Under the pieces are notes generated by a model. The model was not told the origin of the DNA, did not search any database, and worked only from the letters and a program-made list of their open reading frames with translations. A stretch of DNA of 64,000 nt from an uncultured Faecalibacterium sp. (lineage in GTDB: Bacteria > Bacillota > Clostridia > Oscillospirales > Ruminococcaceae), in NCBI GenBank assembly GCA_934511465.1, contig CAKSWG010000003.1:48132-112131 (forward strand), written 5' to 3'. The first letter of the stretch is position 1. The number at the start of each line of letters is the position of its first letter. The translations under genes and the position numbers were made by a program. Below are positions 33,442 through 41,769 of this stretch, piece after piece.

Positions 33442-33541
33442 AGTCCTGTTCCCTCCTGTTGGTGTTTGTTTTGCGGTTTTATTATAGCACACTTTCCTAC
33501 TGGGGAAAAGCTATCCGCCGCATTTTGCGCAGCCGGAAGCT

Positions 33542-34447
33542 TCAGAACAGGTCCAGCATATTGTCCAGATACACCGCCTCGCGCACATGCAGCTGGTACT
33601 CCGGTTTTGTGAGGTAATGCAGCAGAAATTCCAGTACCAGTGCGCTGCCAAGGCCCCGCCCCTCGATCTTGAAATTGGTAAAGCCCATGGGCAGATAGGT
33701 GCTGCGGATATCCCCCGCCCCAATAAAGCCGGGGTTCTGCATGGCCTTGGAAAAGCGGTAGCCCTCCTGCGCGTCCGGCGCGGCACAGCGGTGTTCCGGG
33801 CAATCTTGACCAAGGTTTTTGCGGCTGACCGTTTCGTAGCAGCGTTTGCGGTCTTTGCAGCCGAACCAGCAGCACTCGTTGCACAAAAATTCCACCTTAT
33901 CTTTTTCGCTCTGCGGCAAAGCGTTCAGCCGTGCAAACGCTTTGTTCAGGCGGAAATCCGGCACCACATAACGGAACTCCGGTCTTTCCAGTTCTGCTTT
34001 CAACCGGGCAAATTCGGTAAGTACTTTTGTGGTGGAAGATACCAGATAAAGCTGCGGGTAATTTGCCCGCAGATAGTCCGCCAGCAGGTCCGAGTGGACG
34101 ATAACGCCGTTGCACCCGCCTTGTGCAAACAGCCGGCACAGGGCATTGCATTTGTGGTCTGCAAGATGCTCTGGCCGCAGCAGCGAGTTGCTGAAGGTAA
34201 GCCGGGCGCTGATGCCGTACTCCTGCACAAGGGCCAGCACTTCTCCGGCCCCCTGCGTGCCAAAGCCCGCGCGGCCTCCGCCCCAGATGCAGTCCGCCGG
34301 TGCGCCGTAGATGGAGCCGATCCCGCACCAGTCGTAGAAATATTCGCGGTGCTGCCGGAACAGGGGCAGAAAGATGCGGTACAGCTCGTAAAATTCAAAC
34401 AGGCCCGGCAGGTGGTAATATGCCACCGGTCTTGTAAGTTCTGGCAC
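33542..34447 (-). CDS. Cysteine-rich protein, possibly U32-peptidase-like
   Basis: 301 residues, only tentatively placed. A barrel-like N-terminal half (CIWGGGRAGFG, SARLTFSNSLL, NGVIVHSDLLADYLRANYPQLYLVSSTTKVL, FRYVVPDFRLNKAFARL) leads to FLCNECCWFGCKDRKRCYE and LGQDCPEHRC, a Cys cluster resembling the NE-x-C-x-x-x-C element of U32 proteins, which in UbiU/UbiV and RlhA holds a 4Fe-4S cluster. The start is GTG 34447, 8 bases after GGGGGG; no ATG fits. It might be an RNA or cofactor hydroxylase-like protein, but this is inference. Confidence 0.5.
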   Translation of the reverse strand: MPELTRPVAYYHLPGLFEFYELYRIFLPLFRQHREYFYDWCGIGSIYGAPADCIWGGGRAGFGTQGAGEVLALVQEYGISARLTFSNSLLRPEHLADHKCNALCRLFAQGGCNGVIVHSDLLADYLRANYPQLYLVSSTTKVLTEFARLKAELERPEFRYVVPDFRLNKAFARLNALPQSEKDKVEFLCNECCWFGCKDRKRCYETVSRKNLGQDCPEHRCAAPDAQEGYRFSKAMQNPGFIGAGDIRSTYLPMGFTNFKIEGRGLGSALVLEFLLHYLTKPEYQLHVREAVYLDNMLDLF

Positions 34448-34529
34448 GCGGTGCCCCCCTTTCCATTGGTGTTTTCTCCAGTATAACGGAGTCCGGCATC
34501 TGCCGCAAGGGCCCGGCAGCGCACACAGC

Positions 34530-34567
34530 AAAAAAGACGCAAAGCCTTTTGCAAAAAGCTCTGCGTC
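34530..34567 (-). terminator. Terminator after the XRE regulator gene
   Basis: GACGCAAAGC (34536-34545) pairs with GCTCTGCGTC (34558-34567), one wobble on the minus strand, then TTTTTT. Confidence 0.8.
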
Positions 34568-34578
34568 CTGTGCATCAT

Positions 34579-34893
34579 TTACGGTTTGTCCACGATGCTG
34601 TCCACCAGCGCCGTCAGCGCATTGAGCTGCGCGTCGCTCAGGCGGCGCACCTGCTGGTTCAGGTGGCTGGTGCGGCTGGCAGGCTGGGTGTCAAAATCGA
34701 AGAATTCCTTTGGCGTTACGTGGAGATACTCGCAGATATAGAAGAAGTTCGCCATGGTGGGAAAGGATTTTCCGTTTTCGATCGCATTGATATAGCCCGC
34801 ATTCTGCCCGATGGAAAGGCTCATGTCCCGGGCAGACACACCCTTTTTCAGCCGAAGTTCGGACAGCCGTTCTGCGAACTTTTCTTCGTACAC
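34579..34893 (-). CDS. XRE-family helix-turn-helix regulator
   Basis: 104 residues. The Cro/cI HTH is at residues about 6-62: ERLSELRLKKGVSARDMSLSIGQNAGYINAIENGKSFPTMANFFYICEYLHVTPKEFF. The short C-terminal tail (VRRLSDAQLNALTALVDSIV) may dimerise. It is divergent from a 75-residue unknown gene across a 138-base AT-rich gap that contains ATTCC-TTTT-GGAAT, a plausible operator. Regulated genes unknown. Confidence 0.88.
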   Translation of the reverse strand: MYEEKFAERLSELRLKKGVSARDMSLSIGQNAGYINAIENGKSFPTMANFFYICEYLHVTPKEFFDFDTQPASRTSHLNQQVRRLSDAQLNALTALVDSIVDKP

Positions 34894-34988
34894 GCTCTCA
34901 TCCCCTTTTGTTTCATTGTATCGAATAAAACAAAATTTATAACGTAATCATTCCGTCATATCAGCTTGTGTGTTAGAATGGTTATGTT

Positions 34989-35002
34989 ATTCCTTTTGGA
35001 AT
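34989..35002. promoter_or_regulatory. Palindrome in the XRE / 75-residue-gene divergent gap
   Basis: ATTCCTTTTGGAAT, 5-base arms around TTTT, about 30 bases before the 35032 start. Candidate binding site for the XRE protein (inference). Confidence 0.35.
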
Positions 35003-35031
35003 ATCAGAAACATTAAAAAGAGGTGTATACG

Positions 35032-35259
35032 ATGTTGAATTTGGACGAGATCAGCTATGCCGAAATTCTGGATTGCATCGAGGATGCAAAGGCCGGTGCC
35101 CTGAGCCCCTACTGGCAGGACTATGCCGCACGGGAGCTTGCTTCTCTGCGCGGGCCGGACGGCACCCTGCCGCCGCGCGCCGAAGCCCTGCGCCGCCAGC
35201 TGCAAAAGCTCTTGCAGGAAGTGCCGCAGTGCCCGGATGAGCAAAGCATGCACAGCTGA
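35032..35259 (+). CDS. Small hypothetical protein (75 residues)
   Basis: Not recognised. MLNLDEISYAEILDCIEDAKAGALSPYWQDYAARELASLRGPDGTLPPRAEALRRQLQKLLQEVPQCPDEQ; predicted mostly helical, acidic N-terminus, one Cys. AAGAGGTG precedes ATG 35032. It is divergent from an XRE regulator, the common layout of a small regulated locus. No membrane segment or toxin signature is evident. An 11-bp perfect hairpin (35272-35307) follows it. Confidence 0.55.
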   Translation: MLNLDEISYAEILDCIEDAKAGALSPYWQDYAARELASLRGPDGTLPPRAEALRRQLQKLLQEVPQCPDEQSMHS

Positions 35260-35271
35260 CGGCACCAAAAC

Positions 35272-35307
35272 GCCCTGCGGGCTGCATGAACCTGCGGCCC
35301 GCAGGGC
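35272..35307 (+). terminator. Hairpin after the 75-residue gene
   Basis: GCCCTGCGGGC and GCCCGCAGGGC, 11-bp perfect stem. No T-run follows, so it may be a transcript stabiliser rather than an intrinsic terminator. Confidence 0.5.
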
Positions 35308-35350
35308 ACCTCAGAAAAGGGTGCGCCTGTGCACAAAACGCGCTTTCCGG

Positions 35351-35379
35351 TTGCTTTTTGCGCAAAGCTCCGTTATAAT
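35351..35379 (+). promoter_or_regulatory. Promoter of the ATC-hydrolase-like gene
   Basis: TTGCTT (35351-35356), 17 bases, TATAAT (35374-35379). An imperfect palindrome TTAGTATATGCTAA (35431-35444) lies in the leader and could bind a regulator. Confidence 0.75.
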
Positions 35380-35469
35380 CGGAGATAAGGAGTTCTGCTG
35401 CCTGCCCGGGCAGCTTTTTCAGGCGCAAAAAGTTAGTATATGCTAATTCATCACGAGGAGGAATGCCAG

Positions 35470-36117
35470 ATGAAATACGCCGGAATGCCCATGGCCATGT
35501 GGGCGCTGTTCCACAAGTCCTTCACCCACCAGCTCACCGTAACGTTTGGCCTGAGCGCGCAGCAGGCCAAAGCCGTGGAAGCGCTGGCAAAGCCCCGGTA
35601 TCGGGCCATCATTGCCAAGCTGCCGGAATTTGAAAAGGCCGACCGCTTTAAAACGAACATCGTCAACTGCGCCATGCTTTGCGCCTATATCCTGAACATG
35701 CCCAAGCGCCCGGAGGTGGAGCCGCTGACCCGCTATTACGCCGATGCCATGATGACCCCCGCCGCAAAGTGGGCCTTCCGCCAGAGCGGCAAAGCGCAGT
35801 ACACGCCCAAGCGCCTTGCCGGGATGCAGGCCGCCGCCGACCTGCGCGCTGCGGACCGCAACCCCTACTCATGGAACATGGAGTTTTTCCCCTATGCAGA
35901 CGGCAGCGGCTTTGAAGCCCGCTTTTCCTGCTGCGGCATCTGCGCCCTGACAAAGGAGCTGGGCCTTTACGACCTGACACCTGCCATGTGCCATCTGGAC
36001 TACACCATGGCCGAAGCGGGCGGTGCCACCGACTTTGTGCGGCAGTACACCCTTGCCTCCGGCGGACCCTACTGCGACTGCGGCTACCACAAAAAGCAGG
36101 CACCCGCGAAAAGCTGA
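35470..36117 (+). CDS. L-2-amino-thiazoline-4-carboxylic acid hydrolase family protein
   Basis: 215 residues. Members of this Pfam family hydrolyse 2-amino-thiazoline-4-carboxylate towards cysteine in Pseudomonas, but most gut homologues are uncharacterised. Seen: MPMAMWALFHKSFTHQLT; a helical middle; WNMEFFPYADGSGFEARFSCCGICALTKELGLYDLTPAMCHLDYTMAE, with the conserved Cys-rich block; and a CDCGYH tail. GAGGAGG lies 8 bases before ATG. Monocistronic with a consensus promoter. Confidence 0.8.
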   Translation: MKYAGMPMAMWALFHKSFTHQLTVTFGLSAQQAKAVEALAKPRYRAIIAKLPEFEKADRFKTNIVNCAMLCAYILNMPKRPEVEPLTRYYADAMMTPAAKWAFRQSGKAQYTPKRLAGMQAAADLRAADRNPYSWNMEFFPYADGSGFEARFSCCGICALTKELGLYDLTPAMCHLDYTMAEAGGATDFVRQYTLASGGPYCDCGYHKKQAPAKS

Positions 36118-36202
36118 TCCGGCAGCCGGGCCGCTGCCAGCAGCTCGTGCACAACCGCCAGAAGGCCGCGGGCTGGAACCTCGGGCCTGCATCAAACGCA
36201 CA

Positions 36203-36240
36203 GCAAAAAAGGAGAAGCCAAAACAGCTTCTCCTTTTTGC
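36203..36240. terminator. Bidirectional terminator, ATC-hydrolase-like gene / pur operon
   Basis: GCAAAAAAGGAGAAGC and GCTTCTCCTTTTTGC around 7 bases; ends the leftward pur operon and the rightward gene. Confidence 0.85.
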
Positions 36241-36258
36241 TATGCATGGTTTGCGTGA

Positions 36259-37704
36259 TCAGACGCTCAAAGATGCGTGCTGCTCCACGGCATCGGGGTT
36301 GGCATCGAAGATGGGCTCCAGCACATTGGCAATGAACTCTTCCACCTGCTGCGGTGCGCGGCCCACAAAGTTCTCCGGCACAAGGCCCGCCACGATCTCC
36401 TCGCGGGTCAGGCCAAAGGCCGGGTCGGCAGCGATGCGGTCCACCATATCGTTGGGCAGGCCCTCTTCCTTGACCTGCTTGCCGGCGGCGATGGCGTGCT
36501 GGCGCAGGCGCTCGTGCAGCTCCTGACGGTTGCCGCCCTTTTCCACGGCCTGCATCATGATGTTCTCGCTGGCCATGAAGGGCAGCTCTGCCATCAGGCG
36601 GCTGCGCACCACCTTGGGGTACACCACGATGCCATCGGTGACGTTGAGCATGATGTTCAGGATGGCGTCGGTGGCAAGGAAGCCCTCAGCCATGGCAACG
36701 CGCTTGTTGGCGCTGTCGTCCAGCGTGCGCTCGAACCACTGAGTGCCGGTGGTAAAGCTGGGGTTCAGCACATCCACCATCAGGTAGCGGCTCAGCGCGC
36801 AGATGCGCTCGCAGCGCATGGGGTTGCGCTTGTAGGGCATGGCGGAAGAACCGATCTGGTTCTTTTCAAACGGCTCTTCCATCTCCTTGAAGTTGGCCAG
36901 CAGGCGCAGGTCGGTGGCAAACTTCATGCAGCTCTGGCCAATGCCGGCCAGGGCATTCAGGATGAAGGCATCCACCTTGCGGCTGTAGGTCTGGCCGGAC
37001 ACGGGGATGACCGCATCGGGCGCAAAGCCCATCTCCTTGGCGATGGAAGCATCCACAGCGCGGATCTTATCGGCGTCGCCCTTGAACAGCTCCATAAAGG
37101 AAGCCTGCGTGCCGGTGGTGCCCTTGACGCCGCGCAGCTGCAGAACGGCAAGGCGGTGGTCGATCTCCTGCAAATCCATCACCAGCTCGTTGGCCCACAG
37201 GGTGGCGCGCTTGCCCACGGTGGTGGGCTGAGCAGGCTGGCAGTGGGTGTAGGCCATGCAGGGCATGTCCTTGTATTCCTCAGCGAAGCGGCCCAGCTTT
37301 GCCAGCACACCGATCAGCTTTTTGCGCACCAGTTCCAGACCCTGACGCATCACGATGATGTCGGTGTTGTCGCCCACATAGCAGCTGGTGGCACCCAGAT
37401 GGATGATGCCGGCTGCCTTGGGGCACTGCTGGCCGTAGGCGTAAACATGGCTCATCACGTCGTGGCGCACCAGCTTTTCGCGCTCAATGGCCACTTCATA
37501 GTTGATATCGTCCACATGGGCTTCCAGCTCGGCCACCATATCGGGGGTGATGTTGGTCAGGCCCTGCTCCATTTCGGCCCGGGCCAGCGCCACCCACAGG
37601 CGGCGCCATGTGCGGAACTTGTTGTCGTCCGAGAAGATATACTGCATCTCGTCCGAGGAATAGCGGGTGGAAAAGGGGCTGATATAACGATCATGCTGAG
37701 ACAT
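36259..37704 (-). CDS. purB: Adenylosuccinate lyase
   Basis: Removes fumarate twice in purine synthesis: SAICAR to AICAR and adenylosuccinate to AMP. 481 residues, fumarase/aspartase superfamily. Motifs: RYSSDEMQYIFSDDNKFRTWRRLW, HLGATSCYVGDNTD, AYTHCQPAQPTTVGKR with the catalytic His, and the signature loop GSSAMPYKRNPMRCE. Last gene of the operon, separated from purL by repeat R5; GGAGGAAAT precedes ATG. Confidence 0.97.
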   Translation of the reverse strand: MSQHDRYISPFSTRYSSDEMQYIFSDDNKFRTWRRLWVALARAEMEQGLTNITPDMVAELEAHVDDINYEVAIEREKLVRHDVMSHVYAYGQQCPKAAGIIHLGATSCYVGDNTDIIVMRQGLELVRKKLIGVLAKLGRFAEEYKDMPCMAYTHCQPAQPTTVGKRATLWANELVMDLQEIDHRLAVLQLRGVKGTTGTQASFMELFKGDADKIRAVDASIAKEMGFAPDAVIPVSGQTYSRKVDAFILNALAGIGQSCMKFATDLRLLANFKEMEEPFEKNQIGSSAMPYKRNPMRCERICALSRYLMVDVLNPSFTTGTQWFERTLDDSANKRVAMAEGFLATDAILNIMLNVTDGIVVYPKVVRSRLMAELPFMASENIMMQAVEKGGNRQELHERLRQHAIAAGKQVKEEGLPNDMVDRIAADPAFGLTREEIVAGLVPENFVGRAPQQVEEFIANVLEPIFDANPDAVEQHASLSV

Positions 37705-37723
37705 TGGTTATTTCCTCCTGAAA

Positions 37724-37830
37724 GTGACTCCCCCAGTCGCCTTCCGGCGACAGCCCCCTCGGGGAGGGGGCCTTTCAGCCTCCCTCTCCGAGGGAGGTGG
37801 CATCGCGTCAGCGATGACGGAAGGAGTTTT
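37724..37830. repeat. Palindromic repeat copy R5 (purL-purB gap)
   Basis: Two hairpins: CCCCCTC-GGGG-GAGGGGG and CCTCCCTCTCCGAGGGAGG, then CATCGC-GTCA-GCGATG and ACGGAAGGAG. It occupies nearly the whole intergenic gap inside the pur operon. Confidence 0.8.
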
Positions 37831-37844
37831 TCTCTATTCTACCA

Positions 37845-40800
37845 TCAAATCTTGAAATAGTCCACGCCGCCCTCAAAGATCGGCTGATATTTGTCACCGG
37901 TAACGTTCTTGTACAGGTACTCGCCGCTGCGCTCCGAGTGGCCCATCTTGCCGAACACACGGCCATCCGGGCTGGTGATGCCTTCGATCGCCAGCACAGA
38001 ACCGTTGGGGTTATAGCTCTGATCCATGGTGGGATCGCCCTCGATGTCCACATACTGGGTGGCGATCTGGCCGTTCTTCATGAGGGTATCCAGCACTTCC
38101 TGCGGAGCCACGAAACGGCCCTCGCCATGGCTGATGGCAACGGTGAACTGTTCGCCCACCTCGCACTTGGAGAGCCACGGGCTGCCGGTGGATGCAATGC
38201 GGGTGCGCACCAGCATGCTCTGGTGGCGGCCGATGGTGTTGAAGGTCAGGGTGGGGTCATAAGCCGTGATGGGGCGGATGTCGCCGTAGGGCACCAGACC
38301 CAGCTTGATGAGGGCTTGGAAGCCGTTGCAGATGCCCAGCATCAGGCCATCGCGCTGCTGCAACAGGCGGCGCACTGCCTCGGTGACTTCCGGGTTGCGG
38401 AAGAAGGATGCAATGAACTTTGCACTGCCGTCCGGCTCGTCGCCGCCGGAGAAGCCGCCGGGCAGCATGACGATCTGGCTGTTATCGATGGCCTTGACCA
38501 GTGCCTTGCAGCTCTCGGCCACGTCGGCGGGGGTCAGGTTGCGGATGACCAGGATCTCCGGGTCGGCACCGGCGCGGGCAAAGGCCTTGGCGGTGTCGTA
38601 CTCGCAGTTGGTGCCCGGGAACACCGGGATGATCACCTTAGGCTTTGCCACGCCGATCTTGGGTGCAGCGGGTGCAGCCAGCTTGCCGTTGATCTTCTCC
38701 ACGGTGGGGCCTGCCTTGCGGTAGGGGTACACCGGCTCCAGCTTGCCTTCCCAGATCTCTTGCAGCTGGGCCATATCCAGCTTTTCGCCGCAGGCTTCAA
38801 AGACGTATTCCTTGGTGGTCTCGCCAAGGATCTCACCGGCGGGCGAATCGGACACCATTTCCAGCACGATGGAACCATACATGGGCTGGAACATATCGTG
38901 AGTGGCTTTGTCGGCACGCATCTTGAAGCCGATGTGGTTGCCAAGGCCCATCTTGAACAAGGCCTCGGCAATGCCGCCGTAGCCCACCGAGCAGGCGGAT
39001 GCCACCATGCCCTCTTCGATCATGTCCTCCACGATCTTGTAGTTGGCCTTCAGGGAGAAGAAGTTGGGGCAGCCGGTCTCCGGGTCAATGATGGGCCGGA
39101 TGAGCACCACCGTGCTTTCCGGCTTCTTGAACTCGGTGGACACCACCTTGTTGGCCTTGCCGATGGCCGTGGCAAAGGAGACCAGCGTCGGGGGCACATC
39201 CAGCTTTTCAAAGGAGCCGGACATGCTGTCCTTGCCGCCGATGGATGCAATGCCAAGGCCCATCTGGGCATCCAGTGCGCCCAGCAGAGCAGCCAGCGGC
39301 TTGCCCCAGCGCTCCGGTGCGGTACCCAGACGCTCGAAGTATTCTTGGAAGGTGAGGTAGGCGTCCTCATAGCGGAAGCCGGAAGCCACCAGTTTGGTGA
39401 CGCTCTCGATGACGGCCATCTGTGCGCCGCGATACTGGTCTGCGCTCATCAGGTAGGGGTTGAAGCCCCATGCCATGCCGGAGCAGGTGCTGGTCTCGCC
39501 GTCCACCGGCAGCTTTGCCACCATGGCGTTCTGCGGGGTCAGCTGGTAAGCGCCGCCAAAGGGCATGAGCACGGTGGCGGCACCAATGGTGGAGTCGAAC
39601 CGCTCGGCAAGGCCCTTCTTGCTGCACACGTTCAGATCGCCCACCATGTGCTTCATCTTCTGGCTGAAGGTCAGGCCCTCCCACTGGGGCTGCCAGACCG
39701 TGGCCTTTTCCACATGGACCTTCTGGTGCTTCTCGGCACCGTTGGAGTTCAGGAACTCGCGGCTGATGTTCACGATGGACATGCCGTTCCACACCATGTT
39801 CAGGCGGGGCTCAGCCGTCACCTTTGCCACGGGGGTGGCCTCAAGGTTCTCTTCGTTGGCAAGGGCAATGAACTTGTCCACATCCTCGGGGGCCAGCGCC
39901 ACAGCCATGCGCTCCTGGCTCTCGCTGATGGCCAGCTCGGTGCCGTCCAAGCCCTCGTACTTCTTGGTGACCTTGTTCAGGTCGATGTACAGACCGTCGG
40001 CCAGTTCACCGATGGCAACGGACACGCCGCCGGCACCAAAATCGTTGCAGCGCTTGATCATGCGGCAGGCGTCCTCGCGGCGGAACAGGCGCTGCAATTT
40101 GCGCTCGATGGGAGCATTGCCCTTCTGCACCTCAGCACCGCAGTGCTCAAGGCTGTCCAGCTTGTGGGCCTTGGAAGAACCGGTAGCGCCGCCCACGCCG
40201 TCACGGCCGGTGCGGCCGCCCAGCAGCACGATGATGTCGCCGGGTGCGGGGCACTCGCGGCGCACATGGGAAGCGGGGGTAGCACCCACAACGGCGCCGA
40301 TCTCCATGCGCTTTGCCACGTAGCCGGGGTGATAGATCTCATCCACCTGACCGGTGGCAAGGCCGATCTGGTTGCCGTAGGAGGAATAGCCTGCGGCGGC
40401 GGTGGTCACCAGCTTGCGCTGGGGCAGCTTGCCGGGTAGAGTCTCGCTGACCGGCTTGAGCGGGTCGCCTGCGCCGGTGACGCGCATGGCCTGATACACA
40501 TAGCTGCGGCCGGACAGCGGGTCACGGATGGCACCGCCGATGCAGGTAGCCGCACCGCCGAAGGGCTCGATCTCGGTGGGGTGGTTGTGGGTCTCGTTCT
40601 TGAACAGGAACAGCCAGTCCTCGTCCTTGCCGTTCACATCGCACTTGATCTTGACGGTGCAGGCATTGATCTCGTCGGACTCGTCCAGATTTTTCAGGAT
40701 GCCCTGCTTTTTCAGTTCCTTGGCACCAATGGTGGCAAGGTCCATCATGCAGCGGGGCTTGTTCTCGCGGCCAAGGTCGGCGCGCATGGCCATGTAGCGG

Positions 40801-41537
40801 TCAAAGGCCTTCTGCACCACGGCATCATCGATCTGCACATCGTCCAGAATGGTGCCAAAGGTGGTGTGGCGGCAGTGATCGGACCAGTAGGTGTCGATCA
40901 TCTTGATCTCGGTGATGGTGGGGTCGCGCTTTTCGGAGCGGAAATAGGTCTGGCAGAACTTGATGTCGCCAAGGTCCATGGCAAGGCCGTTGTCCGCAAT
41001 GAACTTCTTCAGCTCGTCCTCGCTCAGCCGGTTGAAGCCCTCCAGCACCTTGACCGGCGCAGGCACCGGGTACTCCATTTTCAGGGTGGCTTTGGTGTCC
41101 AGCGAAGCCTCACGGGCCTCCACCGGGTTGATGACGTACTTCTTAATCTCGGCCACCTGCTCATCGGTCAGGGTGCCTTCCAGCAGATAGACGCGGGCAG
41201 AGCGCACCAGCGGGCGCTCGCCTTGGCTGATGAGCTGGATGCACTCGGCAGCGGAGTCGGCGCGCTGGTCGAACTGGCCGGGCAGATATTCCACCGCAAA
41301 GGACACGCCGTCGTTTGCGGGCAGCTCAGCATAGGTATTATCCACCGGCGGCTCGCTGAACACGGTGTTGGCGCACTGGTTGAACAGCTCTTCGTCAATG
41401 CCTTCCACGTCGTAACGGTTCAGCAGACGCAGGCCGGACAGTTCCTTGATGCCCAGCAGGCTGGTGAGCTCATTTTTCAGACCCGTGGCTTCCACATCGA
41501 AGCCGGGCTTTTTTTCCACATAAATACGATAGACCAT
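37845..41537 (-). CDS. purL: Phosphoribosylformylglycinamidine synthase, single-chain
   Basis: Converts FGAR to FGAM with glutamine and ATP. 1230 residues, the large fused form with synthetase and glutaminase in one chain, so no purQ or purS is needed. Seen: N-terminal PurS-like part; KIKCDVNGKDEDWLFLFKNETHNHPTEIEPFGGAATCIGGAIRDPLSGR; SIGGKDSMSGSF; and the C-terminal class I glutaminase with PVFPGTNCEYDTAKAF, MLPGGFSGGDEPDG, nucleophile Cys in MLGICNGFQALIKLGL, and ISHGEGRF. GGGGGAT precedes ATG. Confidence 0.97.
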   Translation of the reverse strand: MVYRIYVEKKPGFDVEATGLKNELTSLLGIKELSGLRLLNRYDVEGIDEELFNQCANTVFSEPPVDNTYAELPANDGVSFAVEYLPGQFDQRADSAAECIQLISQGERPLVRSARVYLLEGTLTDEQVAEIKKYVINPVEAREASLDTKATLKMEYPVPAPVKVLEGFNRLSEDELKKFIADNGLAMDLGDIKFCQTYFRSEKRDPTITEIKMIDTYWSDHCRHTTFGTILDDVQIDDAVVQKAFDRYMAMRADLGRENKPRCMMDLATIGAKELKKQGILKNLDESDEINACTVKIKCDVNGKDEDWLFLFKNETHNHPTEIEPFGGAATCIGGAIRDPLSGRSYVYQAMRVTGAGDPLKPVSETLPGKLPQRKLVTTAAAGYSSYGNQIGLATGQVDEIYHPGYVAKRMEIGAVVGATPASHVRRECPAPGDIIVLLGGRTGRDGVGGATGSSKAHKLDSLEHCGAEVQKGNAPIERKLQRLFRREDACRMIKRCNDFGAGGVSVAIGELADGLYIDLNKVTKKYEGLDGTELAISESQERMAVALAPEDVDKFIALANEENLEATPVAKVTAEPRLNMVWNGMSIVNISREFLNSNGAEKHQKVHVEKATVWQPQWEGLTFSQKMKHMVGDLNVCSKKGLAERFDSTIGAATVLMPFGGAYQLTPQNAMVAKLPVDGETSTCSGMAWGFNPYLMSADQYRGAQMAVIESVTKLVASGFRYEDAYLTFQEYFERLGTAPERWGKPLAALLGALDAQMGLGIASIGGKDSMSGSFEKLDVPPTLVSFATAIGKANKVVSTEFKKPESTVVLIRPIIDPETGCPNFFSLKANYKIVEDMIEEGMVASACSVGYGGIAEALFKMGLGNHIGFKMRADKATHDMFQPMYGSIVLEMVSDSPAGEILGETTKEYVFEACGEKLDMAQLQEIWEGKLEPVYPYRKAGPTVEKINGKLAAPAAPKIGVAKPKVIIPVFPGTNCEYDTAKAFARAGADPEILVIRNLTPADVAESCKALVKAIDNSQIVMLPGGFSGGDEPDGSAKFIASFFRNPEVTEAVRRLLQQRDGLMLGICNGFQALIKLGLVPYGDIRPITAYDPTLTFNTIGRHQSMLVRTRIASTGSPWLSKCEVGEQFTVAISHGEGRFVAPQEVLDTLMKNGQIATQYVDIEGDPTMDQSYNPNGSVLAIEGITSPDGRVFGKMGHSERSGEYLYKNVTGDKYQPIFEGGVDYFKI

Positions 41538-41577
41538 GGGTAAAATCCCCCTTGCTATTCTAAATATCTTTAAGCAT

Positions 41578-41763
41578 CCTCGCCCTCTCCGTCAGCGCTC
41601 ACGCGCTGCCACACTCCCCACTCTGTCGCTGACGCGACATCTCTCCCCGACCGGGGAGAGTCTTTCCTCAAAGTGGGAGGCCTTGGCAGTCCACGCAAAG
41701 TCCATGGTTTTGCCAAGGGCTCTCCCTTTGGGAGAGCTGGACGCGAAGCGGCCTGAGAGGGCA
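41578..41763. repeat. Palindromic repeat copy R6 (purD-purL gap)
   Basis: CCTCGCCCTCTCCGT, CAGCGC-TCAC-GCGCTG, CTCTCCCC-GACC-GGGGAGAG, GGCTCTCCC-TTT-GGGAGAGCT, ending GAGAGGGC. The longest copy (186 bp), with an extra hairpin. Confidence 0.85.
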
Positions 41764-41769
41764 AGCCAT

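Noticed and set aside
37938..40439. 833-codon + strand frame opposite purL
   Set aside because: Low-complexity antisense translation of a highly conserved enzyme.
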